Source of the DNA: Cytidiella melzeri
Taxonomy: Eukaryota > Basidiomycota > Agaricomycetes > Polyporales > Irpicaceae
Length of the DNA: 33,685 bases
Assembly (NCBI GenBank): GCA_022592445.1
Contig: JABYQR010000443.1
Span: 1-33,685 of the forward strand
Direction: 5' to 3'
Position numbers and translations under genes: made by a program. The notes below the pieces were generated by a model, which worked only from the letters and a program-made list of their open reading frames with translations, was not told the origin of the DNA and made no database searches. Of the stretch, positions 13,801 through 22,776 are shown one piece after another. Within the stretch, counting starts at the first letter, position 1, and each line of letters starts with the position of its first letter.

Positions 13801-14708
13801 AGCATATCCAATGACAAGTCGTCCCCATCCCCACCCCATATCGAAATACCTTGTTGACTGTCATCGCCGTCTACAGTGAAACGAAGGGCAGGCGAATCTC
13901 CAAGTGAGATATTCGCGTTAGGAAACTGACGGCCGTGCATGGCGGGACTGTTTGCAAGTAACGCCGGGTTTTCTACCCACAGCATTCCAGTCCCAGAACA
14001 CGCCAAGGAGGCGTTGGATTGCTTCCTCATCAGACCGGCAGGAGAACTCGATTGTTTCTTGCCTTTAGAGGGAGTCCCACGCGCACTGGGTGTACGAGGC
14101 TTCTTTGCGGGCGTTCTGGATGGAGTGGTACTCATGGCGATGACGGACGTACGAGCAACTGCTGCCGGAGGTGACAGAGACGAGGAGAGAGCAGGCGAGG
14201 CAGAGTCTATTGCCAGCTGCATTGGTGGAGTCTTTGGGGTCGTAGGTCGAGGCGGGACTTCTTGCTTGATAGGCGCAGCCTTCAGCGACAGAGAGACTGG
14301 GCGGATACCCCGTCGAGGCGTGGACATGGAAGGCGCGTTTTTCACGGAAGCCAATGGCGAGGCAGGCATACTGTTCTGTCGCACTGGAGTTTTACTGAGC
14401 GACACGCTTGGTGGAGTCGAGACAGTGGAATCCAGGGATACGTTCGGATTCTTGAATGGGAACGCTGATGGAGGAGCAGAGGGACGACGCGCATTGGACT
14501 GCACCGTGCCACCAGGCTTTGTACCGTTCGTAAGCGTAGGCGGCGTCGAAATTTGCGAGCTAGTGCTCCTCTTCACAGGGATAGCACCTGTGGTCGACTT
14601 GGCGTTCGTGACTTTGCTCCCGCCCAACGACGTACCTGCAGCCGACAGGGAGCGCGATGTCGTACGCGAGACGCGTGAAGGTGCTTCAGAGGGAGGTCCG
14701 CCTAGCAT
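10822..14708 (-). CDS. F-box / WD40-repeat protein with long Ser/Pro-rich N terminus
   Basis: Likely substrate receptor of an SCF ubiquitin ligase, by analogy with F-box/WD40 proteins; the substrate is unknown. Thirteen exons on the minus strand: 14708-13770, 13716-13340, 13281-13113, 13056-12941, 12881-12766, 12713-12588, 12534-12504, 12446-12163, 12107-11999, 11948-11918, 11864-11379, 11317-10998, 10927-10822. They give 1,069 residues. Residues 1-313 are low-complexity with many SP/TP sites (potential phosphorylation). A coiled coil spans about 320-365. The F-box is at about 470-515 ([15 protein letters not shown], then VSRKW and [12 protein letters not shown]). WD40 blades are at about 558-780, e.g. 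[29 protein letters not shown] and [17 protein letters not shown] disordered tail of about 280 residues follows. The ATG at 14708 is the first methionine after an in-frame TAG. Two exons are 31 nt. Confidence 0.92.
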
Positions 14709-15735
14709 TGGGCACAATTTCTAAGAACGAGCAGCTTTGTGGTTGGGTATAAGAACGCGATGTGCTCGACCATCGGGACGTCGAGCACGAAGCGCACCGT
14801 GACGGACTGTCACAGCCGCACGCAGAAAGCGTGATCAAGGTGCTTTAGACGCCTCTTGGACTTGTATATACTAGAACAGCACCCAGCTCAATGCACCGAG
14901 CCCAGGAATACACGGGACCGCTACCACAGCATCGTGCAGCCAGAAATATTGGCAGAAATGTTGAAAGCGTCCGCAGAACTATCAACGCGAATCGACCAAC
15001 CCATGAGACAGATATTGATACTGCATGCGTATTTACTACAACGCAATGCCTTTAATACTGTGGGTGATATTCTACTCACGTTTACGTTTACCTGTTCTTC
15101 CCCCAGAGCTGCTAATACTTTTACCTTTTCACGCTATCTAACAAGCCACCCCCGTAGAGGGCTGGCCGCCGCCTCACCAGAAATCGATGGCGTGATCTCC
15201 AAACTTAAACGTCCCTCGTTGTTGCAGGTCAAACACCCTCTTTCTTAGCAGGTCACTGTCTGACCTGACCTCTCATAGTACCTTTTTTTCCGTGCCTGTC
15301 AGAATCAGCAAGTACGGGTTGCAATTCTTCGGTGATGACCCTCGCGGGGGTATCCATCGGTGGATGTTGCATGAATTGCGGGTGCAGAGAGCCACCGTGC
15401 ACGACGATGTACCCACTGATTTTTCAAAGACCCAGAGACCATGGAATCACCGCGGGCTGCCGTATGCTGTGCCTGCCCACATCTGATCATGCGGGCGATC
15501 GCTGCTTTTATATGAATCTGAGTCGTCGGTGGTTTGTGCGGGCACGCGGGTTTTCTATATGTATGTTCTGTCTCGTACAGTCCGCTTGCTTGCCAGCTCG
15601 TACTCACCCTCGTCTTTCCCCCCTAACAGCTCCAGCATCCAGCTGATTATTGTCGGGACTCTTGGCTCCCCCGTGTCCCAATTTTGCAGAACCCGAAACG
15701 CCTCCTTCCCTCCAACAGCACCTGCAGTCGCCGCC
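14709..15735. other. Divergent intergenic region (F-box gene / DUF6534 gene)
   Basis: About 1 kb with no supported gene. It must contain both promoters. A weak TATA-like TTTATAT lies at about 15507-15513, but this is about 220 bp before the plus-strand ATG, so either the leader is long or the element is not used. Short CT-rich tracts precede the ATG at 15736. Confidence 0.5.
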
Positions 15736-17970
15736 ATGTCTTTCCCAGGCTTCGATGCTGGCCACACAATCGGCGTGCTGCTCATCGGTGGGCTAGTCAG
15801 TGCGATGTGGGTTTTCTTTTCCTATGCGGACCGTATGCCTGCTCAACATGACTTCATCTTGTAGACTTTACGGTATTACCTCTACACAGACAGTCGTGTA
15901 TTTCCAGTATGGCCGTAGCGATTGGTGGCTAGTGAAAGTGACAGTAAGCCCAGTCACATCTTCAGTCATGTTGATAACAATGGCTCATGTTTGCGACTGT
16001 GTCAGGTTTCCGTCCTCTGGTGAGTCAATCCCTCAGCTCTTCATCCAGCGCTTACGGGGATATTGTCGGTAAGGGTCTTGGACACATTCGACATGTGTCT
16101 CATTTTCCACATCCTCTATTGGTACTTGATCATCAATTATGGCAATCCTTTGTCTCTTGCAAACCCCATCTGGTATGTCACAGTAGCATACCCTGCGTTT
16201 CCCGAGTATGTCTCTTGACCACATTTTTCCAGGAGCATCATCGTGCGTAAACAATAACATCAAACGAATTTACCACAACTCACTGTCTGTATGTTCTCTA
16301 CCGACAGTTGCATGTGCTGGTCACTGTACGTCGATCAGCTCACAGAGCCCTCCCGTCGTTTACTGACCACATCTCTTCCAGGCCGTAACTCAAACAATAG
16401 TACGAGGGTATGGGCAAACAAAATATGTATGATTTGCGCTAATACCCTATCAGGATGTTTGCCACGCGGATTTGGAGATGTAAGTGAGATCAGAAATATG
16501 CATTTCATATGCAGACGTCGCCTTTTCCTCAGTGAGCCAGGGCAACTGGATCCTCGTGGCGCTCATAGTGAGTTATTCCGCGTTTCACCTGTCATGGCCT
16601 GATACCTTCGGACTGACCTCGGTGTATAGGGCGTAGTGTCTCTGACTGACTTGAGTAAGTATTCCCTTGACCTCGGTAGACGGAAACGGCTGATTCAACG
16701 CGATCGTAGTCACTTGCTTCAGTGAGTGTAGTCTCGCTCTGCGCACCGCCTATCTTACTCATCGCCCCGATTTTCAGTCATCACCGTCAAAGCGTAAGCA
16801 GCCAAGCTTTTCAACTGCGTAACATGGTGCCATAACATCTCCACCTCCAGGTTCAATACAACGTTTGCAGAGCTTCAAAGACTTAGTGTCAGTTTTGCTC
16901 CCGCTTTCGACCGCCCGTCACTCGTACTAACGCACCTCCAGGCTCTCGTGTACATTGATTTCACATCTGGCTTCGCGGGAGACGCTCTCGTCGCTGGCTC
17001 TCTATGCTTCGTCCTGCATCGGTCACGCACAGGTTTCGGACAGTGAGATACCCTGTTCTCATGATATCAACCAAATCGAGAGCTGACTACCTGCAAGGAC
17101 CGAGACGATCATTACCTGGCTTGTGACGTATATCATCAATACAGGCGAGTCATTGACACTCTTACTCTGCTACGGATGAGAAGCTGACAGAGGATATAGG
17201 CGTGTTCACAGCGTGAGTGGAGGCTCGACAACAACGACGCTTAGATGCCACGGGGTGCTTATACCGTTTCTTTCTCCTCACAGACTCACGTCAAGCCTCA
17301 GCCTTATCCTTGTGAGTGTACCCAATGCACCGGCGTTTGTGACCTAATCATGAATTCAAAAAAAACAGTTCATCTGCCTGCCAAACAACTTTGTCTACAT
17401 CGCTGTTTATCTCCAACTAAGCAAACGTAAGTCCCTTCCCCTCGCTAAACCTTTCCACTACACCCGGTTAACGGACTCTTTTTTTTTTGTCTCGCGGCAG
17501 TATACGTCAACGCATATTTAGCCATGTAAGCGGTCCATCACTGACACAACTTCTAAAATTCATTGCTGACATATCCCTTCGAAACCTCCTCAGGCTCAAC
17601 GCCCGCGACAAGATGCGCAGCAAGAACAACGAGCCTCTTTCCATCCAACTCTCCGCCTCCATGCCCGACTCCCGTATCCGCACTCGCACAGGGGCGACCG
17701 TCGCCAACACGGTTCTCAGCGACATGCAGGTACTGTCTACTGGTTTATCTAGGGGGTCGTCGAAAATTGGTAGAGTTACTGACGGTTCGTTTGGCAGGAC
17801 GACGACAAAGGGATGTCGATGTTTGGGGAGTCAGAGATGGACTTGGAATCTTCGTCGCACAAGTGAGTGAAACATATATATCGTGACTCTGTATGAATGG
17901 GCTGTTAACGAGTTTTCCCCTTGTGGTTGACTCGTGCAGGAAGAGGGCGGAAGTCGTCCACGCTAGGTGA
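15736..17970 (+). CDS. DUF6534-type multi-spanning membrane protein, 22 exons
   Basis: A 323-residue protein of the agaricomycete family with a C-terminal DUF6534 domain; function unknown, probably about seven transmembrane helices. Exons: 15736-15806, 15865-15943, 16006-16019, 16074-16172, 16233-16242, 16308-16325, 16382-16407, 16454-16479, 16533-16567, 16630-16654, 16710-16721, 16778-16793, 16851-16887, 16942-17042, 17098-17144, 17200-17212, 17284-17311, 17369-17426, 17501-17525, 17594-17729, 17798-17862, 17940-17970. Family hallmarks recovered by splicing: YFQYGRSDWW, WYLIINYGNPL, IVRGMFATRIWRLS, CFVLHRSRTGF, PNNFVYIAVY and SKLYVNAYLAMLNARDKMR. The polar tail follows. Intron 15 (17145-17199) is GC-AG. 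All phases close to a stop at 17968-17970. The least certain part is the 12-nt exon 16710-16721, chosen for its GTGAGT donor and because it fills a four-residue gap relative to relatives. Confidence 0.88.
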
Positions 17971-18406
17971 AAAACCCCTCCGCCCTACATAAAACCCCGA
18001 CTTGGTCTCTGTTCAGAAATGAAATTGTATCGGAAGCGTTAACAGTTTTGTATATTCGTCGTCGTCGTCGTTGTTTTTGTAGACATGCACTCCTTTGTGA
18101 AATGTAGATTTTGTGATATTCAGTCCCTATTCCAATACCTGACGCTCTTTTTGACTTCCAGACGGAAACCTCGAGCTTATCCAAGTCACTCTGGCAGTAC
18201 AGTCTTCTATCTCACTTTGGTCCGCACAGTCTTCATGCATGCGAGTCGCATTGTGTCTTGATGTCGTAGTTGATGTATCAGAAGTTGGATCAGTGGTATG
18301 CTCTAATCCCTTGATCATCGATGATCATCCTCGGTGACAGGGGACAGCGTCGCAAAGATAATCTAGAATACAATCTGAAAAAAAAAATCACCCTCGTAAC
18401 ACATCT
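17971..18406. other. Convergent 3' intergenic region
   Basis: 436 bp between the DUF6534 gene (plus) and the proteasome gene (minus), with no supported gene. It contains a CGTCGTCGTCGTTG microsatellite at about 18058-18071 and the 16-bp palindrome at 18312-18327. Confidence 0.6.
18312..18327. repeat. Perfect 16-bp palindrome
   Basis: TGATCATCGATGATCA reads the same on both strands. It lies between two convergent gene ends, about 85 bp beyond the proteasome stop codon. It may be a protein-binding site or a 3'-end structure; a chance origin is possible. Confidence 0.5.
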
Positions 18407-19273
18407 CTAGTCCATTCTTCCCTTGAGTTTACGCGTTATCACCTTGTCTTGTGTTCTACCCATGCAATCTCGTCAGCACGCACACACCCCACAAAAGCAA
18501 AACAGCTACTCACATGAGATGCACAATAGCTCCCCATCCCGAAAATGCGTCCCTATCCACCGCATTCAACAGCGTCTGTGAGATTGTCTCAAACAAATCC
18601 TCCGCCTCCAAATCTGGCTCCCACAGGCCCTCCGCCGCACCAAACAGCTTCTCACTCGCTGTGCCCGCCACGACAAAGTCCTTCGCGAGGTTAATGCAGC
18701 CGATGAGGTCCGTAGCCGCGATGAACGGCTCGTACGTGCCCGCAGCGGTCTTTTGCAGACCGGCAATGACGGGTTCGATAAAGTAGGGACCGAAACGTTT
18801 CTCGTAGAGAGTGGAGGAGACGAGTTGGGCAAAGGTTTGAGGTTCGATTTCGCGTTCTTCTTTGATGGTGTACATGTTGACGCGGTATCGGAACGTTTCG
18901 CGGCTATGCAATCCTTCAGTATAAAGGGGAAGAAACGACGAAGTAGAACAAGTAAAGGTAACTTGCAGTGTTGTAACATCTGAGGCTAGACCGGGCAGAC
19001 CGATATATGTTCGCTCGGTAATTGGGAAGATCTACAGTACAGCCCGTTGACATCTTCTGTTTTAATAAATAGAGATAACACATTCGACGCACCTTTTCGA
19101 AATTCGACGAGATACTTAGGGATTGCACACCCAGCCGCAAATCTGAGGCGATTGCGACGCAGTCTTTGCCTACCATGGCTACAACGGAACCGCCGTTGTA
19201 TTGCATTATCGACTAGAGGTGTGACAATTATATTAAACTTTGGTAGGATCCTGAAGTAGAGAGCACTCGCCAT
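18407..19273 (-). CDS. PUP3: 20S proteasome subunit beta-3
   Basis: Non-catalytic beta-ring subunit of the 20S proteasome core. Five exons on the minus strand: 19273-19271, 19212-19093, 19031-18967, 18903-18514, 18455-18407. They give 208 residues (yeast Pup3 is 205). Conserved landmarks: SIMQYNGGSVVAMVGKDCVA, ASDLRLG, GLPGLASDVTTL, ETFRYRVNMY, LYEKRFGPYF, ATDLIGC, GTASEKLFG, LFETISQTLLNAVDRDA and a terminal KLKGRMD. There is no propeptide-Thr1 active site, as expected for beta-3. The first exon encodes only the initiator Met: ATG is followed by a GC donor (GCGAGT), and splicing restores the MSIM start seen in the human subunit. Intron 3 (18904-18966) also uses a GC donor (GCAAGT). If the first intron were not used, translation could begin at the internal Met (MQYNGG). 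Confidence 0.95.
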
Positions 19274-19739
19274 GGTGAATAACAACGTTTGGTGGGTGAA
19301 AGCAGGGAGCGTAAAGTCGTTGGAGGAACTATTGAGGGTTGGAGGTGTTGTAGGAGACGCGTACACTATGAGTGACGCGTCCAATCTACCGTTACAGTCA
19401 CGCGTACGTACGTGGGTGTGACTGTGTGACCCGCCGCTATCATTGTGTACGTACCCTCTCGAAGTTAACCACCTCTTGAGAATTATTTTAGTTTATGTGC
19501 GCAAAAACTGCGAACATTCGATCTCCTACCCGTCACACATGGTATTCGCTTACACTCTTATCTTCAAGGACTACACGCAAGGCACACACTTTGTCATACT
19601 TAGGTGCGGCTGCAATGGTCTCCAGTCAAGTCATTCCATTGTACAGAATACAGCAATTCCTCGATATCATTCGCAGTCTCTGCACATGAGAAGACTTATA
19701 CAATAACGTCAAACGCAAGTGGCATAGGGCGGTTCGAAT
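19274..19739. other. Intergenic region upstream of PUP3
   Basis: 466 bp between the PUP3 start and the 3' end of the next minus-strand gene. No gene is seen; the PUP3 promoter must be here. Confidence 0.55.
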
Positions 19740-20135
19740 CTACCGGTTGAGCTCAGCACTGCGTGCCTTCAACTCTTCCCGAGTCTACGATCAACCACAG
19801 TCAGCAACACTCGGCTGATGAACCATGTCCAGAGCGACTCACCTTGGGCTTCTCAACGTTCTGCATCAAGCTCGGGCTCGGGACGTAGGGACCCGGTGTG
19901 TGGAAGGCCTGCATCTCCGGGTTGGAGTTCAGTCCACCGCCAGGTTGGGGAGGCTCGAGATCGCGGGGATTGTTCGTCTGCTGTTTGAGATGGTGTCTCC
20001 GGTGAGTGTATGCATCCGCACGACTGATAGTAGTGGACTTACAGCTGGGTGTGGTTGGATGGAGAACTGCTGCTCGTCACCCTTGTCTTCATTCTTGTGC
20101 GAAGAGGGCTTGATCTTGTTGAGCATGGAGGACAT
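19740..20135 (-). CDS. Small hydrophilic protein, 91 residues, unrecognised
   Basis: Three exons on the minus strand: 20135-20043, 19980-19843, 19784-19740. The product starts MSSMLNKIKPSSHKNEDK and ends KTREELKARSAELNR. It is charged, rich in Pro, Asn, Ser and Gln, has no hydrophobic core or transmembrane segment and is probably disordered. The pattern (LNKIK start, IQPHPA, then NNP and PP, ending REELKARSAELN) resembles small conserved fungal proteins of unknown function; I do not assign a role. The first acceptor is a CAGCAG tandem, so an isoform lacking one Gln is possible. A TATATAA element lies 56 bp upstream of the start, consistent with a short leader and possibly regulated expression. 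Confidence 0.8.
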
Positions 20136-20469
20136 GGTGTTACGTGAAGGTCAGGTATTTGCGTTGGGTGTGTGTGGTAGATTGAACTTGTTATATAGGA
20201 GGGCATCCGCAGCGGACCTGGTGCTGGATGACGCAGGTACGCCACGGGCTCCGGCCGAGGACATGCCACTGCGGAGCTGTGCGCTGTACGCTTTTGCGTC
20301 ATGAACTTCAACAGTGAACAGTTCATTGCTGCGATTCCAACCAAATGTGCAGGTACGCTAGTGAGTGTGCTATATTATACACGGTGCTCCGTTCCTGTAT
20401 GTGCTAATTGCGATAGATACTAAATGTACAAGGTGTCTTCATATTAGCATGTCCGAGCGCAGACCATCT
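20136..20469. other. Intergenic region upstream of the 91-residue protein
   Basis: 334 bp between two tandem minus-strand genes. It holds the TATA box at 20191-20197 and presumably the 3' UTR of the CsbD-like gene. No further gene is seen. Confidence 0.6.
20191..20197 (-). promoter_or_regulatory. TATA box of the 91-residue protein gene
   Basis: TATATAA on the minus strand, 56-62 bp upstream of the ATG at 20135. Position and sequence fit a core promoter with a short leader. Confidence 0.6.
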
Positions 20470-21236
20470 TTACTCGGATCGCAGCTTCTTGTTCGAGCTC
20501 TCGTCAATCTGCTTGTCTCCGTCTGTGTTCCCGCCCTGCCTCTGCTTCTCAGCCTCCGCAGTTCCCTCAGGCGCAGTAGTGGCAGCCTGTTCCTGCGCGC
20601 CTGCCTCCGATGGATGCACACCGTCACGACCTCGCTTGCCAGTGACGCCCGTGGGGGGAGCATCTCCTGCAGCACCAGGCTCATCTCCCCCAGTTTTGGT
20701 GGCCGCAGATGCAGGCTCGTCCTTCTTCTCCTCTTTCGCGCCCGAAAATGGATCAGCTTTCTGCGAATGGTTGGAAATGTCAGAACCAGGTATTGGACAG
20801 TATCTGAACACGAACGCCATCTTCCTCAAACTTCTTCTTCTTGAGCTCGCCGGTGCGCTGTTCGTGTCCATGCTGCACCTTGTCCTGGTTACGTGTGATC
20901 TTCCCGACAATCTCGTCCTTCAGCCCCGTAATCTTGTCAGTCCCGGTCTAAACAATTACACGTTCGTTAGGACGAACAGATCCGTCGTGCACAAGTGTTA
21001 CTTACTGCCTCACGCTGACTTGCATACTCGGGTCCGAGCCCAACTTGACCAGTGTGCTTCTGCGGAGGGTAGCCTTCCTGGTCCAATCCTGAAGGGTTCC
21101 CCTCCTGTACAGGCTGCTGCTGCTGATCGACATTCATAGCGTCGTTCTGGGGTGGGGCGACTTTGTTGGAGGTAGCGTTCTGTGCCTCTGGCTGCGTGGA
21201 AGACAAAGATTTAGTACTAGCGGCGGGTGTAGACAT
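20470..21236 (-). CDS. Hydrophilic 217-residue protein with a possible CsbD-like segment
   Basis: Three exons on the minus strand: 21236-21006, 20947-20816, 20760-20470. The first 77 residues are Gln, Pro and Asn-rich (NVDQQQQPVQEG). The middle exon encodes ITGLKDEIVGKITRNQDKVQ followed by HGHEQRTGELKKKK. This amphipathic helix pattern is reminiscent of CsbD-like stress proteins (lysine and glycine spacing, a VGKIT core); the assignment is tentative. The last 100 residues are Glu, Lys, Ala and Gly-rich, with a GKRGRDG motif and the C terminus NKKLRSE. No membrane segment or catalytic motif is visible, and the whole protein looks disordered. Intron 2 uses a GTTCGT donor, the same as an F-box gene intron. 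It lies in tandem with the next small gene. A stress-protection or nuclear role would be speculation. Confidence 0.78.
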
Positions 21237-21780
21237 TATTTCTGAACGAGTCGCTTGAGGGGTGTGAAACGACGAGGGGGTGTATGTGTGGCATCGAGCT
21301 ATGAGCTAGGATTATTTGTAGGTGAAGGGCGATGATGTCACTGTAGGTGCAGTGGAGTTCATGTTGCTTATGCCATCAACGACGACACCTGCCTAGTTTG
21401 ACGAAGAAAAGGGCGCGACGGCGGCAATGGCACGAGATGGAACACGAGGTGGTGGGCGAAAAATAGAAATAAAACTTGAAATTTGCACCTGGACCTCCCC
21501 CATACAAAGGTGTGTAAGCCTGGCAAGCGCCCCCCCTTTGCCAGGCTTACATGCCCATCTTGGCTAAGGAGCGCATACTAAGTAATAAACAGCCAGATAA
21601 TGTTTTATTCCCTGTAGAGTAAAGACTAGCGGCAGCCGGTTTCAAGTGTTTTGATAAGCATGTGACATGTTACCAAACATAGTGTGATGACGTGAGCCTG
21701 TCTAGACCGTGGTTCTCCCATCAACATAGCACGCCCCTCTCAACGTCAAGTTTCTCCCATCAATACTGAGTGTCGCCCAT
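21237..21780. other. Intergenic region upstream of the CsbD-like gene
   Basis: About 540 bp containing the presumed promoter of the minus-strand CsbD-like gene and, at 21513-21551, a strong 14-bp hairpin. No coding region is supported. Confidence 0.5.
21513..21551. repeat. Strong hairpin: 14-bp perfect stem, 11-nt C-rich loop
   Basis: TGTAAGCCTGGCAA (21513-21526) and TTGCCAGGCTTACA (21538-21551) are exact reverse complements around the loop GCGCCCCCCCT. It is about 280 bp upstream of the CsbD-like ATG. It could be the footprint of a small inverted-repeat element, a recombination product or a regulatory structure. Confidence 0.7.
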
Positions 21781-21789
21781 CATTACTGA

Positions 21790-22155
21790 GTGTCCTCCGT
21801 CGCTGCCTTCTTCCCCGCCACCCTCCCGCCCCCTGCCCTCTCTCTGGCGCTCCCCTGTTATCAGTGACGTCTCCCATCAGTACCTCGTTCCCTGCCGTTC
21901 TTCCGCTCTTCCATCATCCCTTCGGCGCTCCCCTCTCCATCACGACATCTCTCCATCAACATCACTGTCGTCGACATGTTACCTTCCCCGCCGCCCTCCC
22001 GCCCTCCCGCCCCCGCCCTCTCTCTGGCGCTCCCCTGTTATCAGTGACGTCTCCCATCAGTACCTCGTTCCCTGCCGTTCTTCCACTCCTCCATCATCCC
22101 TCCGGCGCTCCCCTCTCCATCACAACATCCCTCCATCAACGTCACTCGACAGGCT
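21790..22155. repeat. 180-bp tandem duplication, pyrimidine-rich
   Basis: The 60 bases from 21841 are identical to those from 22021, and the next 60 differ at only a few positions, giving an exact period of 180 bp. The plus strand is overwhelmingly C and T, with CCCGCC and CCATCA submotifs continuing to about 22430. Two overlapping frames stay open across it because the period is divisible by three and stop codons are rare in C-rich DNA. The predicted peptides are Ser/Pro-rich with no domain, so I treat this as non-coding. Confidence 0.8.
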
Positions 22156-22776
22156 CTTCCTCGCCACTGTTCTCCCGCCCTCCCTCCCCTGGTGCCTTGG
22201 CGCCTTCCTTGTGGCGCTCCCTTATGTCCGGTTCTTCGTCGTGCCCTTCCGCTGGCGCTCCCTTCCCTATGATGGCGTACCTCTCGCCACTCTTCTGCCG
22301 TCCTGTCCTCCCGTCGTTGATGCCCACCCCTCCATCAACGCCATTGTTGTTGGCGTTCCTCAACCTCTACCTCCCGCCCCTCCCGCCCCTCCCAATGCCA
22401 TGCCAAATCTTCTTTCACCTTATTCTCTTTGACCCTCACTGCTCTCTGCTCTGTTAGATTAGTTACTGCCTGTATGTATGACTACAAATATATACAACAG
22501 ATTTTGTTTGTATTATATGTTGTGCCAGCCACGCGAATCCGCGCGAGGATGCAAGTATGCGCATGAAAACTCAATGTGTGCACCACTACGCCCGGCGCTA
22601 CGCTCACCAAGGTGTCGCGATGTCCTTGTTACTCACCAGAGGGCGGCGTCTGCTGATCAATTGCGAAACGCTTGGCAGCATAATCTATTGGCAACAGGGA
22701 GGGCGGAAACATCACAGCGCACGCAGCAGTACAGAGGTCTACTAACAAAGTCGGCAGGTCCCAATGACTCTATGTC
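22156..22776. other. Gap between pyrimidine-rich repeat and next gene
   Basis: The left part continues the C/T-rich strand asymmetry to about 22430. The rest is mixed sequence with an AT-rich patch (ACAAATATATACAACAG) near 22485. No gene is supported. Confidence 0.5.

Noticed and set aside
13939..14724. 261-codon plus-strand open frame
   Set aside because: It is the antisense shadow of the Ser/Pro-rich first exon of the F-box/WD40 gene.
14856..15248. 130-codon plus-strand open frame upstream of the DUF6534 gene
   Set aside because: The peptide has no recognisable features and lies in a region that must hold two divergent promoters.
16722..16777. Alternative DUF6534 models: one long intron 16655-16777, or a 3-nt or 18-nt exon between these points
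   Set aside because: The single long intron keeps frame but deletes four helix residues; the 3-nt and 18-nt options need weak donors. The 12-nt exon 16710-16721 with a GTGAGT donor fits best.
19731..19752. tRNA-like B box (GGTTCGAATC) next to an A-box-like TGGCATAGGG
   Set aside because: The two boxes are only about 3 bp apart, in the wrong spacing for a tRNA, no cloverleaf arms can be formed, and the sequence overlaps the last codons of the 91-residue protein.
21770..22457. Two overlapping Ser/Pro-rich open frames of about 200 residues
   Set aside because: Both frames are open because the strand is C-rich and lacks stops, and the repeat period is a multiple of three. Neither has a domain or splice structure.
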